The notes under the pieces: generated by a model
Told to the model about the DNA's origin: nothing
The model's database searches: none
What the model saw: the letters and a program-made list of their open reading frames with translations, nothing else
Shown: piece after piece, positions 11,657-21,911 of the stretch
How positions within the stretch are numbered: position 1 is the stretch's first letter
Layout: every line of letters starts with the position of its first letter
Program-made: the position numbers and the translations under genes
NCBI GenBank assembly: GCA_024305745.1
Contig: JAHRBS010000004.1
Location: 3,472,001 to 3,536,000 of the forward strand
Source of the DNA: Polyporus tsugae
Lineage: Eukaryota; Basidiomycota; Agaricomycetes; Polyporales; Polyporaceae
DNA length: 64,000 nucleotides
Direction of reading: 5' to 3'

Positions 11657-13346
11657 TTATTCATGCGACAGTCCCTCGATGTGTATTATTAAGGGGCCGA
11701 TATCCACTGATTTTTCGATGGTCACCTTCACTTCGAGCTGCATCGTAGGCCTCGGCTGGGAGAGTGACTGCTGCAGGGCGTTGCTACCTGATCGTCTTTT
11801 GAATACGTTCACAACCCGGTCCGTCCAACGGGTGGCTGTGACCATGGAGGTCACTAGCGGAACTGCGTCGCGAGCTGTGGTCAGAAGCACGCAGGCGATC
11901 GAGCGGGGCGGACATAGGTCAGTCAACTCACCAGATGCTTGAGTGAACATTGCAGCGATGTGCAGGCCAGGCGACTGCACGTTGCTCAATGCGCTGGTAC
12001 TGCTCGAGCCGCATGAGACGCGTGAGCCAGGGCCGTGAAGACGACACAATGTCGGATGATCGAATACTACGAACATGAGGACGATGGCTTGCAGGCAAGC
12101 GAAGGAGATGATTTGCACTGCCTTGGAGGGGTTGAGGGAGGCGGGTGTGCGATCTCCCAGAATGCGGGATCGGCGAGGCCTTAAGACGGTGACCAAGACG
12201 TACACTGCACAGAAATCCAGAGTGGTTAGTGTTCCGCATCGATATCGGCGGAGGACACAGCACCGCCGGTAGTCAGGGCTCAGGTACGTACTCTCCAGGC
12301 ACAGGGCCATCAACAATGCCAATACACTCAGGATTTGCGAGGCGACGAGTCTGTCAGAGGATTCGAGTGTTATTAGTGTACTCTGTAACGTAGGATAAGT
12401 GAACAGATGGCGCTTACAGCGGCGTATTGTTGAGAGCACAGACTGAATCGTTCGGGCGGTGGTTGACTTGGTTTGGATAGATTTGATTGAGCTGACGAAT
12501 ATGTCAAGGGAAGGTATCCACACAACCACTCTAGAGTGCTTACGACTGCCGCCGTGACGAAGAACACGATGAGAGTGATGTATGGAGTTGCGATCAGCTG
12601 AGCTTCGGATCAATGGTGGTTTCTGCACTGAACCCGACGGAGATACGCACGAGAATCCGATAAACCTTAGCTGTCGAAGCCTCCAGCAGGAGTATGCGAC
12701 TTTCCACTAGGGTATCCAGTACCATTGGCCACAATGTTGTAGCAAGCCTGTGTGCCATATCTTGCAGTCAGTTTAGATACAAGTAAGTGGGGGTATAACA
12801 CACTCACATAGTTGGACTTCCGGCAAGAAGATATGCCTGAGCCACACATACAGCACCTACTGCATCTGGGTTCCATATATTGTCTCCGAATACCCTAGGG
12901 CGTGGGGGATGAGATATGACCCACCACCGCGATGGCCGAAAGAGAGAAAACACCTACAAAAGGTACGGCGGGACGGTGCTCACCAAGGTCGTTACCAAGA
13001 GACTCACCACCGATGCGCTTCGTTCCTCCTTGACGGATCGGAGGAGTATCGTAATGAGGACCAGCAACGTGAACTGGCCGGTAGTGGTCAGGATGAAGGA
13101 GGCGTAGACGAGCCCCTTCGAGTGCGATCCTGGACCGTTCAAGCTCGCCGCAATGTCAACCGAACAGTGTGGATGATGAGTAGACGGGAGGGCGTTGTGT
13201 CTGATGGCCATTTCTCTGGCAGAAAGGAGAATGGTGTAGCCAATTTCGAAGAGGGAGCACTGCGAGCGTCGTCCACCCAGGAAAATGGAGGTTGTCAACT
13301 TTGTGTGTTCGTTGTTTTCTACCGGGCTGCATTATATGGGGAGAAC
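11657..13346 (-). CDS. multi-pass membrane protein, fungal, unknown function (approximate model)
   Basis: Several exons on the minus strand encode hydrophobic segments: VYASFILTTTGQFTLLVLI near 13100, LIATPYITLIVFFVTAAVV near 12570, SQILSVLALLMALCLE near 12310 and VQIISFACLQAIVLMFVVF near 12080. They are joined by plausible GTRAGT/CAG introns. The terminal exon ends with a soluble tail, PTMQLEVKVTIEKSVDIG, and stops at 11657. The arrangement resembles the many orphan five- to seven-helix integral membrane proteins of Agaricomycetes, some of which look receptor-like. I could not fix the first exons. A start near 13346 and a possible upstream exon near 13600-13700 are both conceivable, so the left part of the protein is uncertain. 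No family is recognised. Confidence 0.4.
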
Positions 13347-13349
13347 GCC

Positions 13350-14165
13350 ATTTAGGGATAGTGGATCATAGGTTCTGTAAATAATGAATGGAATCAGGAG
13401 CCTGATAGTTGGTTTTCCGGGATCCACGTATGGAACATCATGCTATGCCGGAGAAGCACTTGGCGGTTGCACTAGAACTGGGTGAGACGTAGATCTTGTC
13501 AACCTTTCTAGTTACACATGTATGGGAGCCGTACCAAGATAGAGGGCGAGGGACCATTGGGCAAGACGTTGGCTGGATGCCTTTTCAACCATCTGGCCGG
13601 CGAGAGCTTGAAGACAGCATGTCTACCAATCCTTATGACACGATGGTCGGATGGAATTCCGATGCTTTGAACATGCAAATATGGGAGAGCATCAGTGTCT
13701 GCAATGAAATGAACCAGGAGGTAAGTAGGGATATATAGTATGATTCGGACCATGACATGCCAACTGGTCAGTGCCGACCCGGCCCGAGTAAGACCGACAA
13801 CAGGCGCCCATGGATCTTCCCAGTGTGGGGACGAGTTGAGGTGGGGGCGCGGGGACTGAGGACAAGGGCCGAGCGAAGCTGATCATAGCTTGTCCTTCTT
13901 CCCCTCCCTGCGCAGGCCTCCAGGGTTCTCTTTCCTCCTCCTTTCTTCTGTCAGTCCGTGTATCTTCAGTATAACATTCAAAGTCGCGCGTCTGGTCTCT
14001 GGGTGAGTGACCTGTCATGCCGCTCGTTCACGAATATGTTTCAAACGCTAACGGCTGGCTATTCCCTGTACTCCAAATCCACGATGCTACCAGAGTTTGA
14101 GACGCATGACCATCTGTCTTTATTCCGAACCCTGAGGCCCCCACGACATCTGCCACGACCACATT
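13350..14165. other. intergenic or unresolved 5' region
   Basis: This region is about 800 bp. It may contain the true 5' exons of the minus-strand membrane-protein gene, since a frame near 13650-13560 reads ALAGQMVEKASSQRLAQWSL but could not be connected. Its right part is the promoter of the large + gene starting at 14166. Nothing else is supported. Confidence 0.35.
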
Positions 14166-17100
14166 ATGCCAGGCTCATTTTCCGAAGACGCTGACCAGCC
14201 AGAGTCAGCCATATCTCCCTCCTGGGCTCCCCCACGCGCACCGCTCCCTCCTCACCGACTTGCAAAGCTCGCAAACGCTCTCGGAGTTTCAACCCCAGTC
14301 CCTCTCACACACCCATTCTCTTCTCCACCCTCCAGCCACGCTCCTTCCCCCATCCCACCTCTATCCGCCGTTTCTTCCTCCTTTGACTTCCGACGCTCCC
14401 CAACGCCCTCGGTAGGTTCCTCGGCGCACACCTATACCCCAGCGCTCCATACTTCCAAGTACCTCCTTCATGTCCTTCCGCCATCTCACCTGCCTCACGA
14501 ATCGGATTACACGCACGAGAACGAGCTGCTTCCCCCACCACCCACCGCCTCTGGCTACCATCCTGTTTTCCGCCGCGGTATTCTGATCCCGGTATACCCA
14601 ACGTTGCAAAGCCAGCTCACCGCCATCGCTAAGGAATATGCGCTACCTAGCACAGTCGGCTTAGTCCTATATCTCATCAACTCCTCTCCCGAGGCCCAAG
14701 CCAGTATGAGGCTCGGCAACATGCCCGAAGAGGATGGTGGGCCAGGACCGCGGATATCAGATGACATTTGGAGGCACATCTGGGTGCGTGTCCTCAAAGC
14801 GGAGCGGGACGAGCTGCCGCTTTCCGCAACGCGCCCGAACGGTCTCGGAATCGGGAACGCAGCTGCCCAGTCGTCCCCCTCGCTCCTCCAAGACGTGATG
14901 TCGAATCCGAGCCCCCTACGCCCGCTTCTCTCGCCTATGCGCACGGAAGCCCCGCGTTTCGGTACCCCCTCCCCTTCGACGACCGCATCCCATTCGGCGC
15001 TCTCGTCCACGTCGGGGCTAGATTCGCCTGACTCTGCGACCTCCGTGTCTGATGGTGATGACCTGCCCCTGCCGGGGCTTCATTCGCCGGCGCTCATTCC
15101 AATTTTAGCGAAGGTGGAGTTCGATATCGACAAGCGGAAAGCGACGTGGTATGGCAGATGGAAGAAGACCAGGCGCGCACAGCACGCGAAGCGTGCGGAG
15201 AGCCGCTTGGGTTTCCGTAGCAGGGCGGCGTCGCGGGCGGGGGATGAGTCGGCGGTGGAAGGAGAGGGCGAGGACGACTTGGACAGGAAGCCGGCACTGG
15301 AGCTGCGTTTGGTCGAGCGGTTGCAGGCCGAGTCCAACGTCCCTGCGTTTATGCGGCCCAAGAACGGTAGGTTGCTTGGACCGGACGCAGACGATGGGTA
15401 CGCACAGCTGCCGGATTCGGACGAGGAGGATGAGGAGAGTACGGCGAGGTACGGGAAAGGGAGCGTAAGTGGAGATCCGTTGGCGGACGTGTTCGGCACG
15501 GATGCGGAGACCTGGGCGGACATTCGTGCTGAATCACAACCCTTCCGCCAGAAGTCCAAGGACCCGAACGTTGTTGACCTCGCGCTCGATGGCGCGGCGC
15601 TCTCGGCTCTCCCCGACCCGGCGGAGGATAGCGAGGGGAGGCAAGTGGACGACGACGCGCAGGAGGTCGCAGATCTGCTCCAGGGTAGTTCGCGTCCACG
15701 ACTCTCGGTCGCGATTCCCCCTTCGCCGCCGAAAGCAAGTGAAGCAAGTCGCGAACGCAGCGCATCGCAAGGTTCCAGCTTCTCGCTGTCGAGGAAGCGT
15801 ATTCCTCCGGCGCTGGACCTTACGCCGTCCCTACCAAACGCGGTGGACACCGCGGATCTTGGTACGGACGGTTCGACCTTGCGCTTGGCGTACCTGACAG
15901 AGGAGCCTACCCCCTCTACAGGTTCGTTCCCCGAACGCGCGACCCCATCGGACGACGAGATGGCGCAACTGCCGCGGCGTAGCCCACTAGAGGAGAAACG
16001 CGACGGCCAGTTCTTCGATGAAATAAATCTGGGGCTTGACGGCACCCTCGAGGTGCGTGGACTCCGCAGGAAGCAGTGAACAGTACAGAGAGATCAGCCA
16101 CTGATGCATTATATAGTATGACGAGGACGACCCGGAGGATCGCCGAAAGAGCCAGGTCCTCATGATGGCCACGTTGGACGAGATCGAGAAGGTGTGTGGT
16201 ACTAGGATTCCCGCCCTGAGTTCATCATATTTAACACGTGCGTGCTTTCCAGACCCTCGCCCAGTTCTCGCCTCGCAGACTAGCCATCGAAGACCTTACA
16301 GCGGAGACGCCCACGGGTATGCCCTCCCTTGCCAGCCTCACCCCTTCCCCTAATTGGCGAGGATCCCCCAGTGGTCCACCAGCTCCTTTGTCCTCCCCGA
16401 AACCAGGGTTAGTGTAGTGCAGCTGTTCTAGAATGTTAGGGTACTAAGTTGTTTTACGTGTGTAGACCTCCGCCTGAAGGCGCATCCTGGCCCGCCGTCC
16501 CATACTCTATGCTCAACAACATGGGCATCTCCACTCCACCATCCGAACCCCCAAGTGATCTCCCTTCTCCACCCCGGATAGCCTTCAACGGTATTTCAAC
16601 CGAATTGCCCAAGTCACCCTTCCAGAATCGCATGCAACAAGGTGACGCGATGTCCGATGAGACGCTCGCGCGGAAGCGTGAACTTGAAGAGGATGGCCTC
16701 TATCCGCCGCTTGTAGCACCTGCACTAGCACACGTGTCAGGATCGGACTCCCCCGTTATCCCTTTGTCTCCAGATCCGTTCGGCAGATTCCCCTCGGACC
16801 AGCCTTCCCGACACGAGGACTCGACCTTTGCGGCGAACCAGAACTCCTCTCTCCGGCAAACACATAATGCCAGGTCGACGAGTAACGTCTCTGAGGCACC
16901 GTCAAGCCGCTTCTCTGTCGACTCGCTGGCTTCGGAAGACGGCAAAGCTGTCGCCAAGCAGTCGTCGATTATGAGTGTGAAGAGCATCAAGAAGCTGTGG
17001 CGGCGGACAAATAACAAGTCCTCCGTGTCCGGCTCGAACTCGCCTGCCCTGCCTGATTCTGGTCGCGCGTCACCCAATTCGGCCCCGCTTCCCAATAGTG

Positions 17101-17894
17101 GCCCTACCCCGGGACCAAAACGCATGTCGCGGACGCTCTCCCGATCGCCACTGCCCGACCAGCCGAAGTCTGCACCTGGAGCCTCGATGGTCGTGCCAAA
17201 ACGTAAGGGGTCAATGCACCACCTGTCTTGGAATCAAGAATCGCCCTATCCCATCCACCCTGGTCCGCGTCAACCTTCGCCTGGCGTTCCACCCATGCCA
17301 GCGACGACGCCACCGTTGCCTGCGTCTGCCCCTCCAGTCCCTGGGGGCAACGTGCGTAAGTCGATCCTGAAGTCCTTCAACAAATCTCACTCAGGTAGCC
17401 TCTCAACACACTCTTCGCAGTCGTCCATCTCGGCCCCGCACAGTAGCAACGAGATGCCTGCCGACCCACAACGACGGAAGGGCAGTGTAGTCGAACTGTC
17501 GCAAGTCATGAAGCGCGCCTCGGGCGTGTCCTCGACCATGACACTCGTCGACATCCCCAGAAGCCCGCCGCTCCCCGAATACCTCGCCGGCAACCAGTCT
17601 CGATCGAACAGCCGCCAGTCGCAGTTGTCCTACACAAGCACGCACACGAAGCACCGTCCGAGCATGTCCTCAAACGACTCGTCCTCGTCCCGCGCGCCCT
17701 CGCGGCTCATGGCCAGCGCGTCCCCACCACGGGGCGGCGCCCTCTCGATACCGCGCACGTCTGGGGACTCGTACGAGAGCCGGCCGAGCTTCGACGAGTC
17801 GCAGTTCGAGATGATCTCCCCGAATGTCACGCCGCACCAGCTCTCGTATCCATATAACACAATGGACCAGTCTATGTCGTCGTCTGAATATTAG
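14166..17894 (+). CDS. large Ser/Pro-rich protein with a conserved N-terminal region, function unknown
   Basis: Four exons (14166-16052, 16117-16191, 16253-16407, 16466-17894) give 1,181 residues. Most of the protein is predicted disordered, rich in Ser, Pro and acidic runs. Blocks that look conserved are HTSKYLLHVLPPSHLPHESD with RGILIPVYPTLQSQLTAIAK and GLVLYLINSS (about 97-180), KVEFDIDKRKATWYGRWKK (about 318-336) and the C-terminal SIMSVKSIKKLWRRTNNK. The KLWRR block is reminiscent of basic membrane- or partner-binding patches in polarity and signalling scaffolds, but that is only a resemblance. Exon 2 encodes DEDDPEDRRKSQVLMMATL. I do not recognise a catalytic domain. The protein is probably a regulatory scaffold. 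Confidence 0.82.
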
Positions 17895-18492
17895 TCTAAT
17901 TAGCAACCAGATATGGTTTGTTCTACCTTGCTTGCTTTGTATATTGTTGAACGCTCTTCGTCTCGATCGCGACCATATGTTAATATCGTACCCATTGCTT
18001 TCTTCGCTTTCTATCACGGGGACTGTCAACCATGGGGACCCCGCCTGTCGAGCAGGCTCGACAGGCGGGCCGGTCCTCTTATGTCGTTATGTTGACCTGT
18101 TGCCAACTTGCCATTCGCAGTGTACTTCCCGCGCTTTCTCTCGCCTCCCGGGAGCCTTGCCGGCCTCGTGCACACCACATACATCACCCTTGGAACGCTC
18201 CTTTACGATACCGATACGTATTGGCTATTACTTATGCTTGTCCCATCCTAGGATCATCACGCTTCGGATTCCCCGTTTCGCAAGTCGCATCGTTCATCGT
18301 ACCTTTATTTTATATCCACGCTGCACGCCCGACTCCCCGTCTCGCGTCTTGTATGTAGATGTCTTTTTATTAGTAGTTTGATTGTTCCGTTGCACAAAAC
18401 AAAGATAGCAATATACGCAACAGTTCTACCGCTGTTGCAGCACTACACCGTCAGCGTCATGGCGCGGTGACGGCAACCCGCAAACAGAGCTG
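17895..18492. other. convergent intergenic region, no gene seen
   Basis: These 598 bp separate two convergent stops. The segment at 18046-18072 is a short inverted repeat (CCTGTCGAGC / GCTCGACAGG) that could form a hairpin in the transcript. Remaining open frames are unsupported. Confidence 0.45.
18044..18067. repeat. short perfect inverted repeat
   Basis: CGCCTGTCGAGC is followed directly by its reverse complement GCTCGACAGGCG after an A/G step, giving a strong hairpin with almost no loop. It lies in the 3' region of the Ser/Pro-rich gene, about 150 bp past its stop. It could influence 3' end formation, or be a chance palindrome. Confidence 0.45.
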
Positions 18493-20687
18493 CTAGAAAG
18501 AGTGCTCCGTTGAGTCCTTGCCTATTGCAGAGGTGCTTGAGGAGCCGGCGGAGACGGTGGTCAGGATGCGGTCGATGTAGTTAGCGCCGCTCCTACGGAA
18601 CGTCGAGCATGTCAGCTCAATGGGGATTCGCGACGTTATTCAGCATCACGATACTTACCATTTTTGGTGGGTGAGTACGTCGCAACCGATCGCCTTCTCT
18701 TTCTTCTGGATCAGGTTGACGTAGGCGAGCATACCGTCGGTCTTGAATGCCGAAGCGAGCTCCGCTGTCCACGACGTCAGTATCAACCCGGGCGGAAGTG
18801 GTCTACGGTAGCACGTACCGGTCGTAACAGCGTTCAGGTGCAGGCCGGCCAAGGAGATCAGTTGGAGGACGAAACTGCGTACGATGTTAGGCTTGGTCGA
18901 GTGTAAAACAAGCACAGATACTTACCCTTCCTTACCAAGATCCCAGATGAAGTTCTTCAAAGCTACGTCCGAGAATCCTTGCGCAGACCAGTTGAAACTG
19001 GGGCTGAGGTTGTAAACGAACCACCTGGAGACACGATAGTTGGATCAGTCTGACGACTCTCCGGAGGCGGGGCAAAGAACTTACTTCCCAGGGTACTTCT
19101 CACGGATCTTGCGAGAGAAGTACCTAGCCTGCTCCAGATCGGGGAGCTTGGTCTCGAGCCAGATCATGTCGGCGTACGGCGCGAACGCGAGCTCGCGCTT
19201 GATCGCGGCCTCCACACCACCAGTGTAGTGGTAGTAGCCCTCGCGCGTCTTGGGCAGGTCCCAATCCCAGAAGACGGGCTCTCCGAGGATGTCCTTGGCA
19301 ATATCACGCGCATCCGCGTTCGACTTTCCGTCTGCGGCGTCACGGTACGCCTTGAGAGCGCCCTCCTTGTCCTTCACGCTCGATTTCTCGAGGGCGTTCT
19401 CGAAGGCTGCACAACCAGAACCTGTCAGTGTAATGCCCTTCTACGCGCTTATATCTGCTCACCCTGGCCGAACGTGCAAAGCGGGTTCCTCGCCAGCCAC
19501 TCCGACTCGATCTTGTCGATCTCAGCGCCACTCCTGCCCTCGGCCTCGGCCTTCGCGATGACCTCGGCGAGGGCGCGGTCGGGCGCGGAGACGCCCTTGA
19601 TGAATTCGTGGTCGAGGATGTCGACGGTGCTCGAGAGGAGCTTCGCGCTCTCCGCGTCCGTGCGCGCGATGAGGAGCATCGTCGACTTGAGCATGTCGAG
19701 CTGGAAGCGCGCGGCGATGAGGCGCGAGACGTGCGCGGACGCGGGGACGAGCACTTTGCCCGCGAGGTGCCCGCACTTCTTGCCGCCTACGAGCTGGTCC
19801 TCGAGGTGGATCGCGGACGCGCCCTGCATTGGCAAACCGTCCCTCAGTTGGTTGGCTGTAATGAAGGATACGGGGAATGTGTGCGTACAGACTCAGCGAA
19901 GAGCTTGACGAGCTTCATGACGGTCGAGAGACCGCCGTGCCTGGGCAGGTTGGGAGTCTACTCAGTCCATCTACATTCGCGCAAGGGGAAGGTGCTTTGA
20001 GAGCAGGTGCTCACCCCATGTCCGCGTCAGCTATGATGGGCCGCAAGTAGTCGACGTAGGGCATCTTCGCGCGAGCCTCCGGGGTCGACTGCCACCGCTC
20101 GTCATAGTGCTTCTTGTCATGCAGCTGCTGGGCACGGAATATGCGGTGTACTTGGTTCGGAACCGTTGTGTACGGGTAGTCTCTGCCCCATCCCTTCATA
20201 CTTCAGCCTTCTGCAACTCCCTTAAGTACACGCGTACGCACCCAAGGTCCGGCCCAACCTCATTGTTCCCCGTCGTCAGCACACTCGACGCCGCCCAGCC
20301 ACTAACGTACACGACCTCCTGGTGAGGCGCCATCTGCGTCATCTGTACGGGGTCGATCGCACCCATCGTGTGCACAGGCTTTCCCTCGCTCGCAGCCTGT
20401 TCAAACAACGCGTACAGCTTATTTGCGAGGAGCGTCGAGGGGAGGGGGACGACGGGCAGCGACCCCTGCTTTGACGCGACCTGCGCGGCGGTGTACGGTC
20501 GCTTGAGCGAGGCGAAGCGATGCTGGCCAAAGAACGCTTCCATATCCGCGATACCAGCCTCGAATTGGGCAGCCTCCTCTTGCGGGGTCGGAGGGGTGAG
20601 CGGGAGGACGGGGAGAGAGGACATCGCGCGGGAGCGTGAGGCGAGGATGCGAGATGCGCCGCGGACGCGGAGGGACGTCCTGAGCAT
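18493..20687 (-). CDS. mitochondrial 2-methylisocitrate lyase (isocitrate lyase family)
   Basis: Nine exons (20242-20687, 20015-20182, 19889-19940, 19463-19823, 19085-19406, 18926-19024, 18819-18874, 18659-18764, 18493-18592) give 569 residues. The catalytic signature [10 protein letters not shown] is intact. The sequence around it ([14 protein letters not shown]) and [19 protein letters not shown] match methylisocitrate lyases better than glyoxylate-cycle isocitrate lyases, which carry EDQAPGTKKCGHM. The Arg/Ser-rich, acid-free N-terminus (first 22 residues, five or more Arg) looks like a mitochondrial presequence, and the C-terminus lacks a PTS1. The enzyme would cleave 2-methylisocitrate to pyruvate and succinate in the methylcitrate cycle of propionyl-CoA. 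All introns have GT..AG ends. Confidence 0.85.
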
Positions 20688-21434
20688 TGCGGTACGAGGG
20701 CAATGGCGCGACGCGGGACCTATAACCAGCAACAGAGATAGAGAGGAAAAGGGTGTCCAGTGCAGCCTTATAAGAGAAGAGAGGACGGAACCACATTTGC
20801 GTTCCCCGCACTCCGGTTACCCGGCAGCCTCGGAACGCGCCCGGATCCGGGCCAGTCCAGCATCTCAGCATTCCGACATTGCGCGCGGCGCCCTCGTACA
20901 CACTTCAACACTATGGTTGGTTCAAGGATATTTAATACAGGGATACGCCTGGGTGTTTCTTTGCGGACTATACCAGCATGCTCCAACGTCCCCACTTCTA
21001 GAATCAACCTTGCCGACCAGCAACTGGCGATAACCTGTCCAAGGACGAAAGGCGCATGCACCCAACGTGTTTCGGCCGTCGGAGCTCTGTGAGTGATGTA
21101 AGCACCATTGTCGGACGAACTTTCCGAAAGTTAAACATATATACTTATGACCTGAAGGAGAAGTGTGCCGGATAACAATGCCCCACAGGCAGCTTCTGTA
21201 GAGTCATACTGTAGTAGTCCGCCCTGGTAGAGACGGGCGAAACAAATCATTCGCTCTTCACAATGCATCGTTCCCGAATTGCAACGAAGGGCAAATGTTC
21301 ATGAACCGCTCAAGGACGTCAATTCTTGTATACACATCGGGCTTGGTGCGCGAGACCGTCGGGATGCTTGTAAATGATCGACGCGTACCCTGTTGGGTCA
21401 GCGCCGACCTCCAGGGTCGGCGGCAACAGGATCC
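20688..21434. other. intergenic, no gene seen
   Basis: This 747-bp region combines the promoter of the methylisocitrate lyase gene (minus strand) with the 3' flank of the next minus-strand gene. Small frames exist on both strands without support. Confidence 0.4.
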
Positions 21435-21911
21435 CTACAGATCTACAGCGTAGAAGCGCATTGGGGGGCCGAACAAGAGGAACCATGAGTCCTGCCTGTT
21501 CAAGGCCACTCGGGAGATGTTTTGATCCCAGTCGAATGAAAAGACAGAACTTACGACTCAGGTAGGTAGAAGTGGTTGGTGGATAAGCCATGGATGGCAG
21601 TGGGGACTCTCCCAAGGTGCAGGGAAAGGCGAGGGTGTTCGGAAGGTTGTCCCCAACCCACCAGGGGTCCGGGAAATATTGTGACGTTATGATCAGCTAT
21701 CGATATGCGGTCGTTAGGTCAAGGAGGTGTGCATCTTGGGTAGACCAACGCGGTGGTAGGCATGGGACGGGGGTTAAGTAGCCTACGGTCGAATGTAACA
21801 AGCAGACAAATACTCACCGTATGAGTTGTCGGCCGTCATCGTACGCTCCTGTGATGCCTTCATTCTGGCATCTGCATACGACCCAGAGCCTCCGCCGTAG
21901 ATTTCCGTCAT
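21435..21911 (-). CDS. small orphan protein, 98 residues
   Basis: Exons 21818-21911, 21555-21696 and 21435-21495 join in frame to 98 residues, beginning MTEIYGGGSGSYADARMKAS and ending WFLLFGPPMRFYAVDL. The middle exon reads DHNVTIFPGPLVGWGQPSEH. The model is supported by good splice signals (GTGAGT..ATAG and GTAAGT..ACAG) and by exact phase closure across three exons. No signal peptide, transmembrane segment or known family is apparent. The first intron is about 120 bp, longer than most here, so an additional exon cannot be excluded. It is best described as a hypothetical protein. Confidence 0.42.

Noticed and set aside
18493..20687. Glyoxylate-cycle isocitrate lyase call
   Set aside because: The sequence around the KKCGH motif and the presequence-like N-terminus favour 2-methylisocitrate lyase. 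The call is kept as the second choice.
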